Shown here in pieces: positions 12,614-24,372 of a DNA stretch of 64,000 nt. The number at the start of each line of letters is the position of its first letter. Positions within the stretch are counted from its first letter, which is position 1. Made by a program: the position numbers and the translations under genes. This DNA is from Nipponacmea schrenckii (Eukaryota; Mollusca; Gastropoda; Lottiidae): assembly GCA_030562195.1 (NCBI GenBank), contig JAUJPP010000012.1:12896001-12960000 (forward strand), read 5' to 3'. The notes beneath the pieces were generated by a model, which did no database searches, was not told where the DNA came from, and saw nothing but the letters and a program-made list of their open reading frames with translations.

Positions 12614-14794
12614 TCAGCCAGAGTTTCTCTGTTTCTTTAATTTGTCCCATCTAGATCTGGTACATGTATCAGAAGCTCGCCACCACTCTTCTAGGTTTAC
12701 AAACAATGTGGGTTTATTGTTGTCGTTCAACATGGCGCAGAGTCGACACCAAAACTTAGTGTTGAGGAAACTTCCCGTTCCCTTCCATTTAAAATATTCA
12801 TTATATAAATCGTCATTCTGGTCTAATTTCTGTAAATATATGGCAAGTTCCTCCGCTGATTTGAAGTCTTCTACGTGTATAAAGCTGTTCTTTGGTGCCA
12901 ATTTTTCATATTCTTCCCTCCTGGCTCCCATCACTATTGGTATTACATCGTGCCTGTAAAATAGAAAAAAAGTATACTTATTAAAGATATAGATAGGCCT
13001 ACGTGACATTGTTTATTGATAAGTGATTGTCAATTGAAAAGACTTTTCTCTTGAAGTTCGTTTCGGATATAATATGCCGAAACCTTTTCCCCACCCTTAT
13101 TTCTGTACACACACTTCTTTCTAAAAGTTTTGCCAATTTCCGTTCACTCGTTTTGTCGATTTCAAGATTGGGAATTCAAGATGTTTTCTTACTATATGAA
13201 GATAATCTGGCAAACATCTTTTAATATTCCGGAATTACCGATGATTAGAATTATTCTAGTGAATCTCCCCCTTCCCCCATTTGAGCTATCTTCACAAATG
13301 TCGGAAAATACTCTCTAGTAAAATCAGTTTCTCAATGATAAACAGTTATTTATAGTATGTAACATCCTTACAAAAGTGTAAATTCTCCAGAAACAAAGAC
13401 ACATATACGAGGTGTAATTCTATCGGCTTGTTGAGCGTTTGAAGATCACTTAAAATAATTTTGTGACTTGAAATCGTAACACATGTAGATAAAAGAAAAC
13501 GTCAAAAATATGCTACTTACTGAAGTGCATTCATAAAGAATTTTTCAGTGATGTAATCTTTACAATTGGCATTTTCAAACGCCAAGTAAAATTTATAGTC
13601 CTTATTGAGCATTTTAGAGCATTTGTTAGAGTTTCTTGGGCACTTATGCGGTCCACAAAACCCATAAATGTCAACAGAAATATTCTTCTGTAAGTCATAC
13701 ACGTAGTATAAGCGTTCATTACTGCCAGCACAATTCGAAACAAAAATGGCAGCCATCTTGGATTTCCCTTTTGCATAGTTTCGAGAAGGTACTTTTGTGT
13801 TGGTTACTGATTCGTTAAAATGATAGACCCATTTCTCGTAAGGGGCTACTATCGTGGAGTCACTGCGGTAAGTGGCAGTCCAGTTAATATAGTCTTTATA
13901 TGATGAATAGTCCAATGTTGCCATCGGACTTTCCAAAGCAAAAAACAACCAAACTATGTGTGGTTTTCTGTAATTCTGCAAGTAGTGTTCCATGTTTGGT
14001 AACATCTGACCAAACAGTACAGCATCCACGTCCCCGTTGTTGTCAGTCATTTGAAGAATTTCACAATTTTGAACACGACATTTGTGATCTTTAAATGTCT
14101 GATCGCCATATTGTACCCCCCAGTTGCCAATACCACCATCCAACAATATACCCTTTGACCTTCCCAATGTTCCATCTTTCATTTCAGGAATGAATGCCAT
14201 TTGCTCAAGAATTCTGTCCTTCCCAGATTTCGTGTTCCATATTCCAACACGACCTTCGTCCATTACTTTGATTCCTGCTTTTGAAAGAATATTCATATCG
14301 GCATATTGTAATCCAAAAAGACGGTCTGACTTTGCACGTTCCACAATATTTGTTGAACCTTTTGATTTGAGATGAGTTACGTTTAACTTTTCCATTTTAT
14401 GAACTTTCATATCTTGTTTTATACTCTTTAATTTATTGTATAATTTAGATATTTTCTTCACTGTTTTTAACGAAAAACGTTTCGTCGGATGTTCAACTTC
14501 CGGTTTACTCCACGTCGCTTGCTTCTCACTATCGGGATTAACAAAGAATCTTGTAGTTGTCTTGACAATATTCTTCTTCAGAATACAATGGTCTCCAATA
14601 CACGGTTTCTTAAAAATTAGAGGTCCTTTTGGGACGGGTTTCTCGACCATATTCACTCTTTTGGACCTCTCCTTAGCTCCAAGTGACCTCTCCTTAGTTC
14701 CCAGGGACCACGGTAACCAATGGAGGCTTAACGAAACACAAATAAACGCTATCACTAGAATCAAAAACTTCACATATAAAGACATCATTGTCAA
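12614..14794 (-). CDS. GT10 alpha-(1,3)-fucosyltransferase-like enzyme, two exons
   Basis: Coding exons are 13521-14794 and 12614-12953 on the minus strand, joined CA|GTAAGT...TTTACAG|G, giving 537 residues and a TGA stop. Family GT10 enzymes transfer L-fucose from GDP-fucose to glycan acceptors in the Golgi. Seen here: a short cytosolic tail and signal anchor (about residues 8-25, VKFLILVIAFICVSLSL), which fits type II topology; a basic stem of about 200 residues; the GT10 motif LFFALESPM (283-291) with INWTATYRSDSTIVAPYEKW (303-322); and the donor-binding signature FENANCKDYITEKFFMNAL (406-424), continued by QHDVIPIVMGA across the intron. The C-terminus has the family's cysteine pair region (FWCRLCAML) and WWRASDTC. 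The stem is longer than in vertebrate FUT4-7, and contains a small tandem duplication LGTKERS/LGAKERS (31-44). Linkage specificity cannot be read from the sequence. Confidence 0.93.
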
Positions 14795-15166
14795 CCATAA
14801 TTAATATATATCGATGAGTATTGTGACAACGTGTGTTATATTAAAAATTGTGATAATATTATTTGAACTTTAATCGCATATTTAGGACACTTTTCAGATA
14901 ACGAAATTGTCTACAACTCACGTGGTATCTTAAGATAGTGTGAAGGGTGGTAAATAGGGCCGTATTTAGATCAATATTTTGGTTTACATTCTAAATCGTC
15001 ATAAAGGTTTTGGTAGATTTTTATGTTCTTTATCGAAAGATGCCTGCCTGACATACCTCTGCCAATTTAAAGACTAAAAGACAGCCTTGATATACGCCCA
15101 ACAGCAGCTTTGATTGCAAGTGCAAATCATTGTTGGTTAATTTGGTTCATTTAATTTTAAAGCAAA
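14795..15166. other. Upstream region of the fucosyltransferase gene
   Basis: AT-rich sequence with a TATATAT run immediately upstream of the start codon. No recognised promoter architecture and no other gene. Confidence 0.4.
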
Positions 15167-15491
15167 CTTTTATGTGCCCACAAAATATCAAAAGAATCCA
15201 TAAATAATTGGATCATTTTTATATTGACGATGATCTACAAAAAATACAAATCCAAAGAATCCATAAAGAATTGTAACCTGTAGAGTGAACACGAGTTGCA
15301 CCCTATAGCTAATGGAATTAAAAACGCTAATCCAGACACCAAATTATCGGATCATCACGAAAATCGATAGGGATTTTCTTCATAATGACAGAGACCCACA
15401 AAAAATCATCAGAATTCGCAAGGAATTGTAGACTGTAGAGTAAGCACAATTACAATCTACGCCCAAAATAAATTTGTGGGCGAATAAAAAG
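15167..15491. mobile_element. MITE-like element with GCCCACAAA inverted ends
   Basis: The left end CTTTTATGTGCCCACAAA is matched in inverse orientation by the right end TTTGTGGGCGAATAAAAAG (reverse complement CTTTTTATTCGCCCACAAA). The interior holds two or three diverged copies of AGAATCCATAAAGAATTGTA, two of them followed by CTGTAGAGT and CAC. There is no open frame and no clear target duplication. Probably an old non-autonomous DNA transposon. Confidence 0.5.
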
Positions 15492-17122
15492 AAGAAGAAT
15501 AGGCATCATCTATCATCCCTGTGACTAAAAGATAAATAAATTTCGAGGGTCAGATAAGAACCGGATTTTTTTTTTTTTGATTTTTCAAGGCTTGGGTCCT
15601 CTGTTTATTTGATAAGAAGTTGCCATTCAAATGCCATTGTAGTATCTTTCAATATTGTATATAAGTTGAGTGATCGAAAGAAACGGTACATATGTCTGCA
15701 TGGATCTTGCAGATTTCGTTTCCTAATGTCCTAATGATTTCAGTTTAAACATCCCAGAGGTCCCGAGATTTTTTTTGGTATAGTTGCCGAAGAGGCTTTC
15801 TGTCTAGTCAAATTTGGCAGCCAACTTTTTTTTACAGTGGAGAGGAAGGGTCATCATCCCCTATATTGTGGAGACCAACTATCTGTATTGGATGGTAAAA
15901 TAAGAGGATTTTATTTTTATTGAATTGTTATCCCTTGTAGGTATTTGTACTTAATATTGCCATACTTTGTTCATTTCTGGTGATTTCAATGAGTAGGATC
16001 AAAAGATGGTCTGGTACAAAGACAATCATAACGAAAGAGTAATATAGATGTAGTTCCGATATCAATTTGCAATTACTGTACCTGGTATGTTGACTGCAGT
16101 AGTTTGTTTAAATCCTTTTGAGACATCATGCTTATTACATTTCAGTCAACCATCATATCTATATGATTCTATCTTACCGAACGACCCAATCTATGACTAA
16201 TTTATCTTCTCAGTTAGAATTACATGCTTGGTATGGCTATGATTCTCTGCTTATATAACCGATATTCTTTTACATTACGTGAATCTTGTTCAGGGGATTT
16301 TGAATCTTTCTTTAAAAGATTCTCATTCATGTTTCACATTCATAAAAATAGTGATTTTTAACATTCTAGTACACTGTGTAGAGTAGATATATGATCAAAA
16401 GACGAAATTATTGTGACCAAAACTTCAATGATCAATTCACCATCTAATCAATTTCCCTTTGTTGAAAGGACTACTTTAAGCTCTTACTACTGTAAATATA
16501 CAGTAAATACACAGGTGTCCCAGAAGTGCAAGCGTTCCTTTCATTCACATTCCGCTGTAGTGCTTATTATAGAAGAACTTAAATAAATAAAGCTTTTGGA
16601 TTCGGACAGAAGCTAAAAGCTTTTAGATGAGGAATGACTTCAGGGATATTCTTGCAGAGTCATCTACATTTAAATAAAGATTTATCGTTGAATGGGATAT
16701 TTCATGTTTCCAACGATAACGGGAACAATAAACGTTACAGTATATAAATCTATTATTTGGGGCTAATTAGTCTACTATCATTTAGACAGAATGTCATGAT
16801 TAATGATAATTGCGCTATTTATACTATGTTATTGTTTTATTTAAGTTATACATTCATCTTTCATAGCCTTCGGAGGCACAATTCATGTAAGGATTAATGA
16901 TTAAGGTGAACATGTAATATCACATCTATATAGAATCATTTAATAAGATCTCAAATCTACGCTGAATTTATAGAGAGACTATCCAGTTAGCTCAATAACA
17001 GTTTAGAGCGATAAACATTGAAATCACATTGTTTATTTTCTGCAGCCTGATTTCGTATAGAAACTCTGTATACTCATTTCAATCATAAAGTCGATAAGTT
17101 GCTTGTGATTTCGAATTTCTCT
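15492..17122. other. Intergenic, no feature recognised
   Basis: AT-rich sequence without long open frames, recognisable exons or repeats beyond simple A/T runs. Confidence 0.5.
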
Positions 17123-17492
17123 TAGAAAATGAAATGAAATGAATGGAGTTTTACGTCCTACTCTTCTCTACCTTATGGGCTAATGAAGACGGGCAACGAC
17201 GTGCAGTGTGCAATGAGGGAAATTTTGTCAGGACAGCGGCATTAGTCTACTTTTTTATGATTTCCAACTGTCTAGGGATCTTTAATGTGCACAGCCTGTA
17301 GCACACGGGGCCTCGGTTTTTGTCCCATCCGAACGATTAGACAATTTTCCATGTCAGTCCCTGCGAGCTGCATCACTATCAAGGGGAAACCGGGCTGAAA
17401 AATCCGAAAGTTCATCTCGACCTTTGCCGGGATTGAACCTGGACCTTCGGATTAGAGAGCAAGTGTCTAACCCACTGAGCCACCGCAGCTCT
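17123..17492 (-). mobile_element. tRNA-derived SINE, full length, minus orientation
   Basis: Read on the minus strand it begins with a tRNA-like head: A box TGGCTCAGTGGG (plus 17471-17482) and B box GGTTCAATCCC (plus 17429-17439), the internal RNA polymerase III promoter spaced as in tRNA genes. A body of about 250 bp follows, ending in a CATTTCATTTCATTTTC tail. It is flanked by a direct repeat GAATTTCTCT (17113-17122 and 17493-17502), the expected target duplication of LINE-mediated retroposition. It lies about 180 bp upstream of the cysteine-module gene. Confidence 0.85.
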
Positions 17493-17606
17493 GAATTTCT
17501 CTAATAAGTAAAATCAAATGACCTTAAATATTAAAAACTGCATAATACCTTATCCTGTCATTAAGGGGATAGATCACTTGAAAATACTTTAAATATAGTA
17601 ATAAGT

Positions 17607-17613
17607 TATAAAA
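17607..17613 (+). promoter_or_regulatory. TATA box candidate of the cysteine-module gene
   Basis: TATAAAA lies 64 bp upstream of the start codon at 17671. An initiator-like TTCAGTA sits about 28 bp downstream of it, near 17636, implying a 5' UTR of roughly 35 nt. Confidence 0.5.
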
Positions 17614-17670
17614 CTGTTAGTTCTAACAGTGACTATTCAGTAAGTTATATTTGATACAGGAAGTTATATC

Positions 17671-20600
17671 ATGATGAAGTTGATTATATTGGTTATATCT
17701 ATTTGTTGTGGTAAGTATTCGGTGATTTTCATATCACATAACTCTGCAGCTAGAGTAAAGAATCGATACAGAAAATCAGAAGGAACGTCAACATCAAAAA
17801 CATACATTAACAGGCTCGGTTAATGAAGAATTCAAAACGAAGAAACAGTGTCAAACCATTGGTAGAATACTGGTATTAAGGGTAGAACTACAATAGTAAT
17901 GAAATCAATAAAACAATAACACAACAGCACCAGTAATTGTAGCATCTGAAGCATAGAAAAAACATTAGAGCTTATAGACAGCAGTCATGGAATAAGCAGA
18001 AGAAAGAAGTCTAAGAATTTATAGAAAGTCAAAGTCAATTTTTGCTGATGTCAAAAAGCAGAAAAACAGAAACTCAGACAACAGTTTCAGATCGAAGAGA
18101 AAAACAACAATAAATAGGCTCAAACGGGTTTTTATAGTTTATTTTAGTAAAACTACATCACAAGAACAAGGATAATAGTTATATTTGAAGCATGGACAAA
18201 GAGCAGTTGAAATAGAATTTAGCAGCATTCAACAGTCTCAATAGAATACTATTATGGAATAAGTAAAAGATGTACAGTAGACAATAATAACGTTATAATT
18301 ATGTTAGAACCATAGATTTGTGTGGTACAGAAGCATAATATCGAAAGGAAGTCAAGTAAATAATGTCATATGATGACCACAACTCTCTCCGTGTTTCATT
18401 ACAGGGTTGTGTATTGCCAACTCAGCAAGGTGTCCTAACAATCCTCTTGAAAAGATTAACGAATTTGGTGAACTTTCTAGACAACTTGGACGAAGACCAG
18501 TTTCAGAGATACTACCATTATGTGGGCAAGTAAATTCCTTATTTTCATCAAAATTTTGTGCCAGGCAATTGGCCTTGTTCTTTTGTATAAAGAAAAGTGC
18601 ACCGGATATCTTCTTTTACTGAATTCCTGTCAAATGTGGAAAATTAGTAGATATACAATCCTATTACCGCTGAGAAAAATATAATAATTATTTTTTGTAC
18701 AATATTATCTGCACCAGTTATTTCTCTAAAGACTTGAATTGGTCAAATTTAATCAATTTTGTTTTTCTGGACATAAAATGCTCCTTCTTTGTTTTCTCTT
18801 CTATACATACGTACGGGCACAGGACTCTAATAACGCGACCGAACTTTGATTTTTGTACTTGTAACAGGGAGCTGTATAAGAGCTTAAATACTGTTATTGA
18901 TATTATGAAGTATTGTGACGGATATAAGAATGATAAATACAGATTGATTCAACAAAATATGTTCTCGACTCTTTATTCTGTCTGTCCCCCAGTTGGTATG
19001 TATCAGTTCATGTATCAGTTCGTCTCCAAATATTATCTTGGAGTTAAACCGGTTTCCCTCTATGTGTGGTCGCAAGGTCTGACAGGGACAAGAGCATAAA
19101 GTGTTCGGAAGGTTTCCTTAAATTTTCCGGTCATTTTCCTAAAGCCTGAAACGGTGTCGCATGTCGACTTTAACCCATCTAGGAGAAGATTATGTAGGAC
19201 GTAGAATTCAGAGCACAGTATTTCCATGCAAACTTTGTACAAGTCCTGTTTAAGAGATCTGAAGGCTGCTTATAGAAGTATGGGGATTAATGATTATGGA
19301 TTAGCGTAACAAACGATATTTGAATTATGGCTACATGACACACTGGATTGAATTGTGTGTCTGATCACATACGATGAATTTAACTTGTAGGACTAGAAGA
19401 GGATGCTAGTGCGTTGATGGATAAGACAGGTGGTGATTGTACAGCACTGAAAGGAGAATGTGCCAGACTGGCTAGTCAAACATTAGATGATGGTGATGCT
19501 GGGCGAGGGGAAGTGTGCAGGTTTGTTGTGCTTGTAATTGTGGGTACTGAAGATACAATAGGCCAGCGTTTTTGGTTTCTTTCATTGGACACCACTACAT
19601 ATAGCTAACATAGAATGTCTCCAATAACAGTGTTTTATAATAATTAGTACGAGTGTTGCCTTAAAGCATTCATGGCTTCTATGGAGGGTTCAATTCCAAA
19701 ATTTGTCCATGAAGGTGAAATAAATTTCAAATTGAGTCCAAAGGCGACTCTGCCATCAATTCATAATACATGTATTTGTTTTGCTCTTCTTTTTACTCAT
19801 AAGTTTTTCTTGAGGTCTTTATATAACTTACAGTACTTAACAGGTGTCGGAAAGGTTGGGATCATAGCAATCCTCGTATAATCAGTTAACAGATAATATA
19901 AAATAAGCACACACCCACTACACGCCTCTGTTAATACCACTATTTATGTAAATATTACAAGTTAATTGGTACAACTATATTATATTAGTAATCATGTGAA
20001 ATTCGATGATGATTTCCACTAATTACTAATGAGACTAATTTCGTATGATATTTAACAGTTTACATCTAACAGATCTAATAGGTTGACTATTGGCTTTGAA
20101 ATAATCTTAGTTGGTCAGTTCTTGAACACGGGTAGAATATCATTTTTTTCTAATCACTTGCTGAGTGATGTGCTGAGTAAATAGCCAAAGGGCTCTGGAT
20201 AAAGCATGAAACCGTCATCACATTTTCATTCTGAAATTGACTTCATTCACGAGCAGATGAATTCAATGATTTTATACCTTCAACAAATGAATTATTATTT
20301 TAGATCACACAAACCAACAGTGGAGTGTTTAATGGTTTACGCCCGAGAATGCATGGAATCTGAAACTAAATTATACACGTCATCTTTCGCCTCATATCTT
20401 AGATATTACGTTAGCTATTGTAAGTATCCAAATAGTTATACGAAAAAGGTGTGTTTTAAGCTCTAAACTATTGTGTAACAGACTTGGAGATGATGGAAGT
20501 GTGTCTGAATTTACCTGATTTGTGCTCTTTAACACCTTTTTTTTGGTTTATTTTCAATTCGAACAGTTTATCGACAACCTGTCCGTTCACAAAATAATTC

Positions 20601-23600
20601 AAACCATCGTCTCATTACTATCTGGGATTTAAAACCAAGCAGGCGAAGTCATAATACAGCAAATTATTGACAGGGCAATAAAACGTCAATGCATATAATA
20701 TGATGAACGTCTTAGACTGAACAACCATCGAGAAGCCATCAGTTATTGACTATTATAGCAGGACCGTAGCACAGAGCACTTTGATTATTAACAAATATTA
20801 GGATTTAAATGTAGAAATGTTACGCATTGAGTCTTCTTGTCAATTGTTTGCTTCTGAATGAATGAATCTTTTAAATAGGTCGAAATACTCAGAAACCAGG
20901 AGGTGTCACCCAACAACAATCGTCCCCAAAAAATCAACAATCCAAGATACGATGTAACAGATTGGGTAGGAAATGTACTAAGATTGCACAAAAAGCTAAT
21001 GTTAAAAATTGTTCGTAAGTATTTGCAAAAGGTATAATTCAAATTGCACGAGACTGGGGTAGATGCTAGAAAGTAGAAACTAAGTTACCTTTCTTTCAGT
21101 TGTCAGTGGACCTATTCATCAGATTTTCACTGATTCAGCTATCGTTTCAAAACAAAAATTTCAGCAGATCGCATTTTTACCTTTTCCTCTTCCACACATT
21201 ATTGGGCAAAACATAATGTCTTTAGCTGCTGATGGGTAACTATATTAAGGTAATGTTTTAGAGTATTTACTGGTCACAGCAATCCTTTTTCGAAATTAAA
21301 TTGCATTTCCGTTCCGAAGCACTGCTTGCAAAGTGCAAATAGTTATTTTGAAACTGAATGCGCTAAAATTATCTAGCCATTATTACTTTCGTTTTATAAT
21401 AAATATCTGACCTGTTCTAGAATCATGAAGAAATCGTATCGTTGTCTGGATAAATATGTCCAAGTTTGTAAATGGATGCTCTCCCCTGATACACTGAATT
21501 CTATCCAGGCATCCCGTTCAAATCTGTATAACCAATGTAAGTACCTCGATTTTTTTCGATTTATCATTCAATATTATGTTTTAAGTATAATAATAGATGC
21601 AGATGAATGACACTGCTTGTGTAAGTATATGGCGAAGAATATAGAACTTGCGGATGCAATTTGAAGTCGGTCATAGACGTCCGTGATATGTTATCAGAAA
21701 TGATTATTTTCTTAAAGGGGTTTCGCTCCATTGTCACTCAGAGAACGGTTAATATCTACGCCAATTGTTTCATTGTACACACTATACCTGGATCAACCCT
21801 TGTGGCATTATGCAATTGTGGTATTCGTGTCTTGAGATTTACTGTAGAATTTAAAAACTAGTTGCCAATCGCAGTCGTGTCCGAGCCCGGAAACAGGATC
21901 AGCGGCTAAGCGGGCAGCTTTACATTGAAAAACGATGGGATATCAAGGATTATCGGCAAGCGGATAAAAATAAGGTTTAATTTGAGCTATGGTGGTTCAG
22001 AAAAAATTGAATTATTGTTGTGCTTGAGTCATGTATAGTATTTTAGGTTCTCTTGGAGCAGATATAATGATGGGTGATGAAAACAGAAAAGCGTCAGGTA
22101 AGCTGCAATTCTCATCCAAAGTAATGAATTCTATTGAAGAGATGAATGGGCGATTTTTACCTCACCTATGACGAATGTATCTGCAGATCTATTGAAAACA
22201 TATCAACCATTTTTCACTTCAAACTTGGTATAATTGAAGACACCGTTTTCTTTCTTGACATCTCGCGTTGGCGTATATTATGTTTTTTTTCGCGAGCTAT
22301 CTTGATATGTTTGACATGCCGTTTCTTTCTTCATTTCCATTCTCAATTTTTTTTTCGAAATGTTGATTGTCAGTCGATGATAATAGTCACCTTGAAGAAA
22401 ATTGGTTAACGTAAGATTGTAAACATGTAACGTAGTTTGTCTTGTTGCCACCATATGTCTTAGGTTTTGTCTTTCCTGGTATTCAGTGTCTAATATCGGG
22501 AAGCGATGGTGTTAGTTTGTTTTACTCTTCTAGACGCCTGATCCAATTTTTATTATGTAATACTTCCTCACAATAATTCAACTTATGTTTTGAATTTCGG
22601 GCTTTGTTTCGTTCGTTCGAGTTTTATAGAGTTTTTTGAAGGGCTATAATGTTAGATGTATTTTCAGAGTTATCCAAAGCTAAATGTAATTTGAAGGTTA
22701 AACACTGTTCAGATATGATAATAGATGCAAATTCTTACCAAAGGGAAAATTGCAGGTATATACAATTCGTATGAATAGTTCTTCCAAAGGTGCTGCTATT
22801 ATTAGTATTATAAATATTAATATTACATATATTGTTACTATTACAAGTTCTGACTAAGGTAACCAACAATAGCCGAACAGAAGTTATACTATAATACCAG
22901 AGTCAACCCTTTTATCATTGGTGATATTTCTGAAATCTGAAACAGTCCGTTCTATTTACAAACTGTAGAGTGTAGTCACAATAACACACACCAATCAACG
23001 ACAATGACGCCTTGTTTCGTGCCAGTTATCCGTTTTAGCTAAACAATGAGAGATTTTGTACATTTGGATAGTGACAAACGGCCCAGCTGACAGCTGTATG
23101 GTTACAATGTCCAAATGTACTCGTTTGTGATATGAAATACTTCCAATTTGATTCCCAGGTTTGCAAATTCTATCGACCTGGAGACAATCTTGGATTTAAA
23201 TCATAATGATTAACAATTCAGCGTTTATTTTGGCTGATGTTAACAAACTTTGACTGCAAAATATCCGAGATATGTAAGTTAATGTTTAATATGTATTAAT
23301 ATGATTGTAGAAATGCTAAAGAAATAAAGGAGTGTTTAACAGCTGTTATTGCTAGATGTTCTAATACACTGGACCTTCAATTAATAAATAATATGAAAAC
23401 TTCACAGAAAAATTATCAGAGCTGTAAGTATATACCTGCTTGCATACAAAGGATCCATTCCAACCGACAGAGCTCATGTTGAACTATACGCTTAATTTAA
23501 AAAAATATAATAATGTAATAAGCTATTGTAGGTTCCAATTTCAGAGCAATTACCGGGCGTCATTCTGGAAGCTGGTTCTTATTTCTGAAATCGACTGATT

Positions 23601-24372
23601 GGTCAGAATAACTTATAAAAACTTGTTTAGAAGGATCTTTATCAGCTATATCCTGCTTTCAGGTCTGTCTAACCCTTGCCCCAACCCAGTCAGAGATTAT
23701 GAACATTGTGAAGATATAATGAATGGTATTAGTCCAGATGGACTCTGCAAGTAAGTTAGCCCATAGAGACAGCATGACACTACATATTTTATTAGAGGTC
23801 TACAGATACTGTACCTTTGCTCTGTCAAAAGACTATTTATAGCTTATCTTTTTCATGTTAAGCAAATTTCACAATAAAACTCCTCTGTTAACAAATCAAT
23901 GCAAATAATTTCGAACAAAAGATTTACCATTACATCACACTGGAAATCAAAAGGTATATCAACATTTGTACATCAACATGTATATCAACATTTGTACATC
24001 AAAATGTATATCAACATTTGTACATCAAAATGTATATCAAAATTTGTACATCAAAATGTATATCAACATTTGTACATCAAAATGTATATCAGCAATTGAA
24101 TCGTAGTCCAATAGCGGACTGCAATAATATTCAGTACTCGAATATACAAATTTTCCAGGCTATGTACATCAACCATTTGTCGTAACAAATTTAAGCATGT
24201 AAAAATGGAGGAGATACATTGTTCTTTCAGTAAAGGAAAAGAAGCTCTAAAATGTTATAACGATTATATGGAAAGATGTGAAAAGAAGATGACAGACTAT
24301 ATGAAAGGTGGTGTGACTTCTTTCCGCAAGATGCTCATAGACAATGGATGCCTGAGATATGTAATGAAATGA
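17671..24372 (+). CDS. Secreted protein of five repeated cysteine modules, twelve exons (family not recognised)
   Basis: Coding exons: 17671-17710, 18405-18525, 18868-18995, 19391-19520, 20304-20419, 20879-21014, 21421-21536, 22047-22097, 22668-22755, 23311-23423, 23663-23750 and 24231-24372. All phases join, giving 422 residues. Exon 1 is a signal peptide, MMKLIILVISICCG. The rest is five modules, each split over two exons. Modules 2 to 5 follow C1-x(6-9)-C2-x(11-18)-C3-x8-C4-x7-C5-x(21-23)-C6. Examples of the C4-C5 segment are CLMVYAREC, CLDKYVQVC, CLTAVIARC and CYNDYMERC. Module 1 keeps the spacing but lacks C2 and has Thr in place of C4. The intron inside each module always splits the codon right after C3 in phase 2, and introns between modules are phase 1, so each two-exon module is a symmetric 1-1 unit. 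Exon 8 is a 51-nt linker. There are no transmembrane segments after the signal. I cannot name a family; the spacing suggests small disulphide-linked helical domains. It could be a haemolymph, mucus, venom or shell-matrix type secretion; nothing visible decides which. Confidence 0.85.
18526..18867 (+). other. Probable GC-AG intron of the cysteine-module gene
   Basis: The 5' end reads GG|GCAAGTAAAT and the 3' end TTGTAACAG|GG. A GC donor followed by AAGT is the usual form of functional GC-AG introns. With this donor the intron is phase 2 and falls in the codon directly after the third-cysteine position, exactly as in the other four modules. The alternative GT donor four bases downstream (CAA|GTAAAT) needs the acceptor GGAG and would be phase 0, breaking the pattern. 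Confidence 0.6.
23953..24092. repeat. Short 26-bp tandem repeat in the last intron of the cysteine-module gene
   Basis: About five copies of TATATCAACATTTGTACATC plus AAAATG. The open frame through it is a by-product of the repeat. The unit length equals that of the large WDFY-intron array and both are rich in ACATGTA/GTACAT motifs, but the sequences are not clearly homologous. Confidence 0.85.
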
